Source: Chitinophagaceae bacterium UBA4407 (GTDB lineage: Bacteria > Bacteroidota > Bacteroidia > Chitinophagales > Chitinophagaceae). Taken from it: a stretch of DNA of 31,367 nt. This document shows, piece after piece, positions 24,518-31,367 of this stretch (position 1 is the first letter of the stretch; every line of letters begins with the position of its first letter). The notes beneath the pieces were generated by a model. The model had not been told where the DNA came from and made no database searches. It saw nothing but the letters and a program-made list of their open reading frames with translations. The stretch is taken from the NCBI GenBank assembly GCA_002390845.1, contig DGQT01000021.1:1-31367 (forward strand), read 5' to 3'. The position numbers were made by a program, and so were the translations under genes.

Positions 24518-24536
24518 CTTATGTTGCTCTCCGCTC

Positions 24537-24655
24537 TGGTTCGTGTCCATAAAATAAATTAAGGATGCCTAACAGCCGTGGTTAGTGTCCGCAAAATAAA
24601 TTAAAGATTTAAGCTTCGCCTTGGTTCGTGTCCGCAAAATAAAATGAAGGATGCC
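24537..24655 (+). repeat. Degenerate REP half-unit array
   Basis: Three direct units, near 24537, 24580 and 24630, of a pattern GGTTCGTGTCCGCAAAATAA followed by ATTAAGGATGCC (the second reads GTGGTTAGTGTCCGC, the third ends AAAATGAAGGATGCC). The units look like one half of the REP hairpin plus its TGCC foot. No gene lies in the 245-bp gap. Confidence 0.7.
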
Positions 24656-24679
24656 CCGGTGCGTGTCCCCACGCACCGG
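24656..24679. repeat. REP hairpin variant 1
   Basis: Perfect 10-bp stem CCGGTGCGTG / CACGCACCGG with loop TCCC, preceded by TGCC on the plus strand. Confidence 0.8.
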
Positions 24680-24696
24680 AATAAAACATGATAAAA

Positions 24697-24720
24697 AAGG
24701 TTCGTGAGGACACAAACCTT
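24697..24720. repeat. REP hairpin 2 (left of RAYT)
   Basis: Arms AAGGTTCGTG and CACAAACCTT, loop AGGA, one mismatch; followed by GGCA. Confidence 0.8.
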
Positions 24721-24733
24721 GGCAACGCACGAT

Positions 24734-24757
24734 AAGGTTCGTGGAGACGCGAACCTT
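24734..24757. repeat. REP hairpin 3 (left of RAYT)
   Basis: Arms AAGGTTCGTG and CGCGAACCTT, loop GAGA, one T-G apposition; followed by GGCA, six bases from the transposase stop codon. Confidence 0.82.
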
Positions 24758-24762
24758 GGCAA

Positions 24763-25317
24763 TCAGAAAACATCCAAAATATGTTTCAGAAAACCAAAAT
24801 CATCAATACCTGTCTCATAAAATTTCGCGGATGAATAATAATATTTTACAGGATCGTTACACAATTGCCAGCGTTCTGCCAATGGATTGTTATGTATGTA
24901 ATTAAGCTTTTGTAACGCAGTTTTCCTTTGTGTTAATTCAAAAGCCAATGAATCCCTTTGCCAGAATTCATATTTTTTGTTTTCTGCCTCAACGGTAAAT
25001 AAATTAAGAAAACTAGGATTATTCACCCTGAGATATTTTTTAAACGCATGCGCCGTAAATTTCAAGAAAGAACCCTGTGAACTTTCTTTACCGTTCATTT
25101 CATTTATTTTCCAGATAAGGTGAATATGGTTTGGCATAACAACAAATCCATAAACATCTATCTTGCCATTATAGGATAAAAATTTTAATGAGTCAGTAAT
25201 AATTTGTTTTGCAGCATCTTCTTCCATTAATTTATACCAGCTGTTTATAGTGGCTGTCCAGAAATAAACTTTCCCGATTTCGATATATGATTTCCTGTGC
25301 TGTACAAAATAATCCAT
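24763..25317 (-). CDS. REP-associated tyrosine transposase (RAYT, IS200-like Y1)
   Basis: A 184-residue HUH single-strand nuclease of the Y1 transposase class. The HUH motif is His64-Ile-His66 in VMPNHIHLIW, and the catalytic tyrosine is Tyr140 in KLNYIHNNPLAERW, the characteristic RAYT block. The length is full and the frame is intact. RAYTs are domesticated relatives of IS200/IS605 transposases that recognise and move REP hairpins; here REP-like hairpins lie at both ends (three on the left, one on the right), all with a GGCA/TGCC foot, so protein and target repeats are together. It acts on chromosomal DNA; it is probably non-autonomous as an insertion sequence. Confidence 0.93.
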   Translation of the reverse strand: MDYFVQHRKSYIEIGKVYFWTATINSWYKLMEEDAAKQIITDSLKFLSYNGKIDVYGFVVMPNHIHLIWKINEMNGKESSQGSFLKFTAHAFKKYLRVNNPSFLNLFTVEAENKKYEFWQRDSLAFELTQRKTALQKLNYIHNNPLAERWQLCNDPVKYYYSSAKFYETGIDDFGFLKHILDVF

Positions 25318-25351
25318 ATACTAAAATACATATTCATTCATTGAAATTAAA

Positions 25352-25375
25352 AAGGTTCGTGGAGACACGAACCTT
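25352..25375. repeat. REP hairpin 4 (right of RAYT)
   Basis: Perfect 10-bp stem AAGGTTCGTG / CACGAACCTT, loop GAGA, followed by GGCA. It marks the right side of the RAYT unit. Confidence 0.85.
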
Positions 25376-25378
25376 GGC

Positions 25379-25545
25379 AGCCTGTAGCTAAAGATAAAAC
25401 CCTTTCTGTGAAAGGAGTTGCAGGCAATAATTACCCGGTTCGGATAAGAAGCTGTTTGAGTTAATTACAAGATATTTATTATGCAGCCAATGTTGCCATA
25501 AAAAACCGAAAGTACAAGTGAGTGACACAACCAAAGTAAAATAGC
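25379..25545 (+). repeat. Structured ~150-bp repeat, copy A, with dyad-element variant end
   Basis: Shares blocks with copies at 28.1 and 30.5 kb: AAAGATAAAA, CTTTCTGTGAAAGGAGTT, GCAGCCAATGTTGCC and AAAAAACCG, ending in ACAAGTGAGTGACACAAC (25514-25531). It folds as a 9-bp stem GCCTGTAGC / GTTGCAGGC (25380-25388 with 25417-25425) enclosing CCTTTC-TGT-GAAAGG. Its left part is missing where the REP hairpin begins. The remaining 200 bp to the next gene are AT-rich, presumably promoter DNA; I saw no clear -7 box there. Confidence 0.75.
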
Positions 25546-25748
25546 ATTACTACTGCTTGCTACAAAATAATATACAACAATATATGGATGTTATACTACA
25601 ACAGTACAGCATTATATAAATATGCCTTCATTATCGTACAAAAGCAATCATTACATACCCTTTTGTCGCAACATTTTAATGGTTCAACGCTTTAAATTGC
25701 AAATATTATACTAGTGCAATACTTTAGTGTAACAAAAATACTTGCACA

Positions 25749-27836
25749 ATGAAACCTCTAACCGCTGTAATTTTTCTATTACTGTTTGTTTCACTAAACA
25801 CCAAAGGACAGGTTTACAAGTTAAATTCTCCGGATAAAAACATCAACATAACTATTTCTGTTGCTGCAGATGTACAGTGGTCTGTAATGTATGGCAATGA
25901 TGTGTTGCTGCAACCTTCGGTTATTGCGCTTGAACTTGCCTCAGGCAAAACGCTGGGTGCAAATGCAGCCGTAAAGAAAACAATAACTTCTTCTGTAAAT
26001 CAAATCATAACATCACCCGTTCCTGTAAAGAATAAACATATTCCGGAAGTTTATAACCAATTGCAAATTCAGTTTAAAGATAATTTCAGTATAAGTTTTC
26101 GTGCTTATAATGATGGTGTTGCATACCGCTTTGAAACAGCATTTAAAGACAGTCAAATTGTAAAGAACGAAACTGCAACATTTAACTTTGGCGGCAATTA
26201 TCAAACTGCATGGCCAAACGATGAGCCTTTCAGCTTTGGCGTGTTAGGTGGTAGTGCTATCCCAGAGCCAGGTTTTGGAAGTAAGAATCCACAGGTTAGA
26301 GGAATGTTTGGAGCACCACCACCCTTAAACAGACCGGGAGGAAATAATGGTGCTCCGCCATCACCAATGGTAATGCCTGTATCAAACCCATTCAATACTT
26401 CTTATGAATACTTGTTTAAAGACAAAACACTAAATGCAGTAGCAGATACTGTTGGTTTACCTGTTTATATTTCTACTGATAAAGGACTAAAGCTTGTATT
26501 ACTGGAAGCTGATCTATATGATTATCCAAACCTTTTTATAAAAGGCAGCAAATCCAATAATCTTACAGCTATGTTTCCTCATGTTGTATTGAAAGAAGAA
26601 AGCGGCATGGGTGGCATGTCGCGCATTAAAGAGACTGCAGATTATATCGCTGATACAAAAGGAACACGTACTTATCCATGGCGTGCAATAGCCATAAGCA
26701 CAGATGATAAAGGCTTACTTCAGAATGAACTGGTGTATAAACTTTCTACTCCCCCCGTTATTCCTACAGATTGGATAAGGCCTGGGCAGGTAGTGTGGGA
26801 ATGGTGGCATGGCAGTAATTTGTATAATGTAGATTTTAAAGCGGGTATCAATACAGTATCGTATAAATATTACATTGACTTTGCATCTAAATACAAAGTG
26901 CCTTATATATTGATAGATGCAGGCTGGCGCAATAATCCGGAAGTAAATATTCCGGAAATAACCAGCTATGCAAAACAAAAGAATGTAAACGTAATGCTGT
27001 GGATGGCGTGGACAGACCTTTTGTCAAACATAGATGGCATACTCGATACATTTAAAGTATGGAATGTAAAAGGAGTGAAAATGGATTACATGAATCGTGC
27101 AGACCAGGCAATGGTAAATATTTTTGAAAAGGTAGCTTCAGAAACTGCGAAGCGCAATATGCTGATAGATTTGCATGGTGCTTATAAACCTGTTGGGCTT
27201 AACAGAAAATATCCAAACGTAGTTAATTACGAAGGTGTAAAAGGTCTTGAACATGATAAGTTAGGCAGTACCAGCATCACACCATCACATGATGTAACTA
27301 TTATGTTTACAAGAATGGTTGCGGGACCAATGGATTACACGCCGGGCGCTTTGTATAATGCATCGTTTGGTAATTTCAGAAATATACCAAATGAGCCTAT
27401 GAGCCAGGGTACACGCACACACCAGGCTGCCATGTATGTGTTGTATGATGCGCCTATGCAAATGCTTGTTGATAACCCTGTAACGTACATGAAAGAAGAT
27501 GACTACACAAAATTTATTACATCCATACCAACTGTATGGGATACTACTATCGCTATTGATGGAAAGATTGGTCAATACGCAATTACAGCACGTAAAAAAG
27601 ATAATAAATGGTATATAGGCGCTATGGCAGACTGGAGCAAAAGAGACTTTGATATTCCACTAACTTTTCTCGATAATAAAACATATATCCTCACTGCAGT
27701 TACAGATGGCGTTAATGCAGATAAGCATGGAAGTGATTACAGCATTACAACAACAGAAATAGAAGGTGGCAAGCCTTTAAAAATATTGCTGAACAGTGGT
27801 GGTGGGTGGGTTGCTATTTTAACTCCTAAAGAATAG
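25749..27836 (+). CDS. Glycoside hydrolase family 97 enzyme with Pro/Gly-rich insertion
   Basis: A 695-residue exported GH97 enzyme; signal peptide 1-20 (MKPLTAVIFLLLFVSLNTKG). The N-terminal beta-sandwich is interrupted at about 161-213 by a Gly/Pro-rich stretch (GAPPPLNRPGGNNGAPPSP) absent from the paralogue at 21.7 kb. The barrel carries the family blocks WEWWHGSNLYNVDF (350-363), LIDAGW, KMDYMNRADQ with Asp446, NYEGVKGLEHDK (Glu495, Glu501) and FTRMVAGPMDYTPGAL. Asp446 is at the nucleophile position of retaining GH97 alpha-galactosidases (from memory), so a retaining mechanism is favoured. It probably trims alpha-linked oligosaccharides in the periplasm. No SusC/SusD pair is in the window, so it is not within a canonical utilisation locus here. 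Confidence 0.93.
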   Translation: MKPLTAVIFLLLFVSLNTKGQVYKLNSPDKNINITISVAADVQWSVMYGNDVLLQPSVIALELASGKTLGANAAVKKTITSSVNQIITSPVPVKNKHIPEVYNQLQIQFKDNFSISFRAYNDGVAYRFETAFKDSQIVKNETATFNFGGNYQTAWPNDEPFSFGVLGGSAIPEPGFGSKNPQVRGMFGAPPPLNRPGGNNGAPPSPMVMPVSNPFNTSYEYLFKDKTLNAVADTVGLPVYISTDKGLKLVLLEADLYDYPNLFIKGSKSNNLTAMFPHVVLKEESGMGGMSRIKETADYIADTKGTRTYPWRAIAISTDDKGLLQNELVYKLSTPPVIPTDWIRPGQVVWEWWHGSNLYNVDFKAGINTVSYKYYIDFASKYKVPYILIDAGWRNNPEVNIPEITSYAKQKNVNVMLWMAWTDLLSNIDGILDTFKVWNVKGVKMDYMNRADQAMVNIFEKVASETAKRNMLIDLHGAYKPVGLNRKYPNVVNYEGVKGLEHDKLGSTSITPSHDVTIMFTRMVAGPMDYTPGALYNASFGNFRNIPNEPMSQGTRTHQAAMYVLYDAPMQMLVDNPVTYMKEDDYTKFITSIPTVWDTTIAIDGKIGQYAITARKKDNKWYIGAMADWSKRDFDIPLTFLDNKTYILTAVTDGVNADKHGSDYSITTTEIEGGKPLKILLNSGGGWVAILTPKE

Positions 27837-28060
27837 TTTTATGAGCCTCCTTGCTCCGCGAGTCTCCAAACAATTCCGGTTTCTCAGGCGAGTGTCAGAA
27901 GGCTTTGCGTATTGGCGTTATGGCACTCGCCGCATAGATAACAATAATAATACGGCGAGTCCGCTGCACACAATCCTATGCACATAAGACACAGCCAGGA
28001 AATTTAAAGTTTTTAAAATTAGTTCTTATCTAATGTGAATAAGTGTAGAGGTGAAACCCA
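27837..28060. other. Intergenic stretch with GGCGAGTG inverted copies
   Basis: No gene seen. GGCGAGTGTC near 27889 is inverted relative to GGCACTCGCC near 27930, and a third CGGCGAGTCC follows near 27964. These may be remnants of a mobile element end or a hairpin; nothing firmer can be said. Confidence 0.35.
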
Positions 28061-28129
28061 GTGCTAAGAAGATTTTTCGCTTTCAATGTTGTGCTGCTTA
28101 ATTCAACTATCGCAGTTGCAGAAAGAACC

Positions 28130-28345
28130 GTTGTTCAGGGTCTTCCGCAGGGCATCCTGGAACAAAAGATAAAAGCCTTCTGTGAAAGGAGTTGCTTTAA
28201 TAAGCTGTTTGGGCTAATTGTAAATATTAATTACGCAGCCAATTTTGCAATGAAAAACCGAAAGCACAAGTGAGGTATTTGTGTGTCGAAGCTGGAAATA
28301 CGTAACAACAGGTGATGCTATGAAATACCAAAGCCAGTAACATAA
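28130..28345 (+). repeat. Structured repeat copy B plus dyad-element variant with hairpin insert
   Basis: Degenerate copy (TCTTCCGCAGGGCATCCTG, AAAGATAAAAGCCTTCTGTG, AAAGGAGTTGC, ACGCAGCCAATTTTGC, AAAAACCGAAAG). The dyad end reads CACAAGTGAG, then about 30 bp with arms GTATTT and AAATAC, then ACAACAGGTGATGCTATG and tail AAAGCCAGTAACATAAAA. A 70-codon open frame crosses it by chance. The rest of the gap to 28478 shows no gene. Confidence 0.65.
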
Positions 28346-28478
28346 AAGTATTTAATTCAACCGCTTCTAAACCTGCGCCTCAATATTTAGCAAGTGCCAT
28401 GCACCAACAACAAAGCATTTATAAAAAACTTATTTTTACACAACAGGAAACTTTGCCTGGTATTTCATTCATCAAAAA

Positions 28479-29108
28479 ATGCTGAAACATGAACTCAGGA
28501 ATCTCCTTTCAGGAACTGGCAAAACAAAACAGGAAAATCTTATCCAGGCAATCGCCGGTTACCTTGCTGCAGGCAAAACAGCAAGTAAAAAAACTGAAAT
28601 CGCAAAGCTCACTAAGCAAGAAGAAACAAAGCTCATCACAGAATACGTAAACCTTCACCACCATTGGGATACCCGGATTGACGAAAGCAGGTTTATTGCT
28701 GAAGGGGCGGAACAAAAAGTTTATTTAAGCAAAGAAGGTAATGATGTAATAAAATTAAACAGTGGGATATTTTATTACAATTGGAGCGATTACTTAAACA
28801 GTTTACTGATACATAATTTTTTCTTCCCTGCAACTGAATATACTTTACTCGGCTTCATTAAGTATTAAGATGAACTTTATGCTACCGTACAGCAGCCTTA
28901 CATTTCCGCTAATGAAATAACTGATTTAAAAAACGTTAAGGCTTTCATGGAAAGTAATGGGTTCATCCTTAAGAAAAATAATGACTATTACAGTCAATCA
29001 TTGGGGCTTATTGCAGAAGACCTTCACGATGAAAATGTACTAACTAAAGATAGCGTACTGTTTTTTATTGATACAGTATTTTACGTAACAGATCACTTTT
29101 TTAGTTAA
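28479..29108 (+). pseudogene. Polyvalent-protein-type kinase domain, broken by a nonsense codon
   Basis: One reading frame of 209 codons runs from ATG 28479 to TAA 29106-29108 but holds an in-frame TAA at 28866-28868 (after LLGFIKY). The family resemblance continues on both sides: EGAEQKVYL and VIKLNSG before the stop (ATP-site glycine loop and lysine), then DELYATVQQPYI, EDLHDENVL and LFFIDTVFY after it (catalytic loop HDxN and a DFG-like Asp). This pattern fits the kinase domain found in large polyvalent proteins of phages and conjugative elements (from memory). No frameshift is needed; a single base change would restore it. The predicted product is cut at 129 residues and lacks the catalytic loop, so it is probably inactive. 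Confidence 0.75.
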
Positions 29109-29109
29109 C

Positions 29110-29180
29110 CTTATTCATAGCTGCATAATGTTCAGAACGTACAAGTGAGTGACACAACAGGTGATGCTATAAAATACTGA
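29110..29180 (+). repeat. Dyad-element variant, copy E18
   Basis: Forward copy of the right-part subfamily: AACGTACAAGTGAGTGACAC at 29137 onward, AACAGGTGATGCTATAAAAT, then a weak tail TGCTGGTTACC. It lies between the broken kinase gene and the hydrolase gene. Confidence 0.7.
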
Positions 29181-29238
29181 TGCTGGTTACCCATATATTC
29201 ACTCATTAAAAACAATATCTTTATCAAAATAAAAATTT

Positions 29239-30429
29239 ATGCAAACAGGCAAATTAATTTTTGCAATCTTGTTTTTATTAACAGCAAACGAGTATGTAAA
29301 AGGACAGGCAATATGGCCAGTAAAAGAATGGGCGGTTGCCACACCACAATCTCAATCAATGAATGCAGATTCACTGCGTGCAATGGACAATGATATTGCC
29401 AATGGAAAATATGGAAATGTAGATGGTATGTTGGTTACCAGAAACAGCAAACTTATTTACAGAAAGGATTACAAACATGATTACGATAAAATTTATGGCG
29501 ACAGTGTAAATAACAAGAGTGCATTGAATGCTTATGATGCCGGTGGGCAGTATAATTATTTCAATCCATGGTGGCACCCGTTTTATCGCCGTGATAATTT
29601 ACACAGTTTACAATCGGTTACTAAAACAGTTACATCAGTTGTGATTGGTGTTGCTGTTTCCAGAAATGAATTTCCCGATCTCTCAACACCGGTGCTTAAT
29701 TTTTTTGATACTACACAGGTAAAAAATATTGATGACAGAAAAAGAAAAATGACCATAGAGCACCTGCTTACCATGACAAGTGGCATTGACTGGAATGAAG
29801 AAATAGATTACAATGACCCACGAAATGATTGCAGTATAATGGAAGCCAGTTTTGATTGGGTGCAGTATGTAATTGACAGGCCAATGGCAGTTGAACCCGG
29901 CACAACATTTAATTACAATAGTGGCGCAACCGAACTGCTGTCTTATATTTTCAGGAAGGCAACAGGAAAAGATATTGAAGAATATGCTGCTGCAAATCTT
30001 TTTGCACCACTTGGTATAACCAACTATTTCTGGAAACGCATACCAATGGGTTTGCCCGATACCGAGGGTGGTTTATATTTAAACATTGCCGACCTGGCAA
30101 AGATATCTTATCTTTTTTTGCGCGAAGGCAACTGGAACGGAACCCAGATAGTGTCAAAAGATTGGGTTAAGGCATCAGTAAATCCTTATGTGAAAGTTGG
30201 CGGCAAAACGCAGTATGGATATAAGTGGTGGTTGTATTATTACAGCGATGACAGTACAAAATATGCGTGGCATGGTTCAGGTTTTGGCGGGCAATTTCCC
30301 ATCATCATTCCTGAATATAATATAGTAGCTGTGTTTACAGGTTGGAACATTGTTGATGGCATGCCTTCATTAGGGCCGGGTGAAGCTATCAGGCGATTGG
30401 TGAATGCAGTTGCAGATAAAAGAAAATGA
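29239..30429 (+). CDS. Exported serine hydrolase, beta-lactamase (class C/PBP-like) family
   Basis: A 396-residue protein with a signal peptide (1-22, ending VKGQ). The serine beta-lactamase family (PF00144) motifs are present: Ser126-x-x-Lys129 in QSVTKTVTS, Tyr226 in FNYNSGATELL, and HGSGFGG (His345) in place of the KTG triad. The motif forms YNSG and HxGxGG are those of esterase- or peptidase-type members rather than true resistance enzymes, so carboxylesterase, D-aminopeptidase-like or amide hydrolase activity is more likely than antibiotic inactivation. Active in the periplasm or secreted. It stands alone between two repeat copies, with an A-rich leader before the ATG. Confidence 0.9.
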   Translation: MQTGKLIFAILFLLTANEYVKGQAIWPVKEWAVATPQSQSMNADSLRAMDNDIANGKYGNVDGMLVTRNSKLIYRKDYKHDYDKIYGDSVNNKSALNAYDAGGQYNYFNPWWHPFYRRDNLHSLQSVTKTVTSVVIGVAVSRNEFPDLSTPVLNFFDTTQVKNIDDRKRKMTIEHLLTMTSGIDWNEEIDYNDPRNDCSIMEASFDWVQYVIDRPMAVEPGTTFNYNSGATELLSYIFRKATGKDIEEYAAANLFAPLGITNYFWKRIPMGLPDTEGGLYLNIADLAKISYLFLREGNWNGTQIVSKDWVKASVNPYVKVGGKTQYGYKWWLYYYSDDSTKYAWHGSGFGGQFPIIIPEYNIVAVFTGWNIVDGMPSLGPGEAIRRLVNAVADKRK

Positions 30430-30511
30430 TCTTTTATTATCCCGGGAGGTACTTCTGTGAATGTTTATATAGAATAAAAAGGTAGCGCAAGACTTTGTCG
30501 TTTCCTTATTA

Positions 30512-30720
30512 CAGGTCTTTCGTAGGGCAACCTGTAACTAAAGATAAAAACCTTTCTGTGAGAGGAGTTATAGGTAATAAATACACAGTTGAACCAAGAA
30601 GCCGTGTGAGTTAACTACAAGGTATTTACTACGCAGCCAATGTTGCCACAAAAAACCGTACTTACAAGTGAGTGACACAACCGGCGATGCCACAAAGATC
30701 TCCGGCCCGTCCAATAAATA
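30512..30720 (+). repeat. Structured repeat copy C with dyad-element variant end
   Basis: The most complete copy. Stem ACCTGTAAC / GTTATAGGT (30530-30538 with 30567-30575) encloses CCTTTC-TGT-GAGAGG (30551-30565). Upstream, TACAGGT (30510-30516) can pair with ACCTGTA and would compete with that stem. It ends GTGAGTGACACAACC (about 30667-30681) followed by GGCGATGCC and a weak tail. The 385-bp gap before grpE holds this repeat and no gene. Confidence 0.75.
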
Positions 30721-30814
30721 TTCTATGCTCTATAATAGAAAGACCACCTGCCAATTTTTCCATTTACTTTGCGTGGCAAATTTTTTGACGTAATTGAGAA
30801 TCAATAAAAAAACT

Positions 30815-31367
30815 ATGGAAGATAAAGAAATACAGGGCCAGGAGCAGGACAACACTGTTGAAACGGCTGAATATTCAATTAATGCTGACGAAAATGCAGC
30901 AGGTACCACACATTTGAATGAGCCGCTTAAAAACGAAAATGCTTATGAAAAACTAGTGGCAGAATTGAGTGAGCAGAAAGATAAGTACATTCGGTTGTAT
31001 GCCGAATTCGATAATTTTCGCCGGCGTACTGCCAAAGAAAGAATAGAATTGATGCAGACAGCGGGTAAAGATGTGATTGTTTCCCTGCTGGATGTTATGG
31101 ATGATTGCGACCGTGCAGAAAAGCAAATGCAGCATTCAACTGATATTACACAGGTAAAAGAGGGCATACAACTGATCTTTAACAAACTGCGCAGCACATT
31201 GCAGGCAAAAGGTTTAAAAGCAATGGAGAGTATTAATGCTGATTTTGATGTGGAGAAACACGAGGCTATTACCGAAATACCTGCGCCAACCAATAAGCAA
31301 AAAGGCAAAGTGCTGGACGAAGTGCAAAAAGGCTATTATTTGAACGATAAGATCATCCGTTTTGCAA
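30815..31367 (+). CDS. grpE: Nucleotide exchange factor GrpE (3' end beyond window)
   Basis: The first 184 codons of GrpE, the nucleotide exchange factor that releases ADP from DnaK. The start ATG at 30815 opens an acidic, low-complexity N-terminus (about 1-45), then the long dimerising helix (KLVAELSEQKDKYIRLYAEF, DNFRRRTAKERIELM) and the four-helix and beta-wing region, with GLKAMESINADFDVEKHEAI and DEVQKGYYLNDKIIRFA matching the conserved C-terminal block. The window ends a few codons before the expected stop. dnaJ commonly follows grpE in Bacteroidota but cannot be seen. The A-rich leader (ATCAATAAAAAAACT) is typical of the phylum. Confidence 0.95.
   Translation, partial: MEDKEIQGQEQDNTVETAEYSINADENAAGTTHLNEPLKNENAYEKLVAELSEQKDKYIRLYAEFDNFRRRTAKERIELMQTAGKDVIVSLLDVMDDCDRAEKQMQHSTDITQVKEGIQLIFNKLRSTLQAKGLKAMESINADFDVEKHEAITEIPAPTNKQKGKVLDEVQKGYYLNDKIIRFA

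Noticed and set aside
24537..24757. CRISPR-like look of the repeats
   Set aside because: Units vary in length, have no uniform unique spacers, and are palindromic REP hairpins next to a RAYT gene; no cas gene is present.
24540..24760. GGTTCG motifs resembling a tRNA T-arm
   Set aside because: No acceptor, D or anticodon arms can be folded; the motif belongs to the REP hairpins.
28061..28273. 70-codon plus-strand open frame
   Set aside because: It crosses structured repeat copy B; the same frame is closed by stops in copies A and C, so it is chance.

Overview
The window looks like a chromosomal stretch from a Bacteroidota bacterium, probably family Chitinophagaceae (inference). The supporting signs are two proteins with C-terminal type IX secretion (T9SS) sorting domains, a DUF3276/PUR protein, the futalosine menaquinone genes mqnD and mqnB, two GH97 glycosidases, A-rich leaders with little Shine-Dalgarno signal, and promoters of the Bacteroidota TTTG...TAnnTTTG type. 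No rRNA, tRNA or CRISPR array was seen.

Layout. 0.1-1.7 kb: FMN-binding split-barrel protein and a T9SS-exported Ig-like protein. 2.0-3.2 kb: ECF sigma factor with a four-helix membrane partner. 3.3-6.6 kb: secreted metzincin-like protease and DUF3276 protein. 7.1-9.7 kb: LolD-like ATPase, DUF2795 protein, SemiSWEET sugar transporter and M19 dipeptidase. 9.9-11.0 kb: FabI and a small membrane protein. 11.2-11.8 kb: an AT-rich TPR gene. 12.0-17.4 kb: RecN, a TPR lipoprotein-like or exported protein, a C4 zinc-ribbon coiled-coil protein and a Nif3-like protein. 17.6-19.8 kb: class IV aminotransferase and photolyase. 19.9-21.4 kb: mqnD-mqnB. 21.7-31.4 kb: an accessory-looking part with two GH97 enzymes, a SMI1/KNR4 protein, a REP/RAYT transposase unit, a nonsense-disrupted polyvalent-type kinase gene, a serine beta-lactamase-like hydrolase, and the start of grpE at the right edge.

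The most unusual content lies between the genes. About nineteen copies of a short dispersed element punctuate the window. Its core is GTACAAGTGTGCGACGCAAC and its tail ends in GCCGGGCTC. The core holds a small dyad, GCG-A-CGC. In the last 6 kb every copy instead carries GTG-A-CAC, so both arms changed together. Some copies carry extra sequence inserted at or near the dyad centre, often a hairpin. Copies mostly alternate in orientation along the window, and two enclose single genes. In the right part the element is joined to a second, roughly 150-bp repeat whose two best copies share a stem-loop with compensatory base changes.

Other repeats are REP hairpins around the RAYT gene, three heptamer tandem arrays (one inside mqnD), and a nested palindrome between mqnB and the first GH97 gene. 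All functional statements are read from sequence by eye; no database search was possible.
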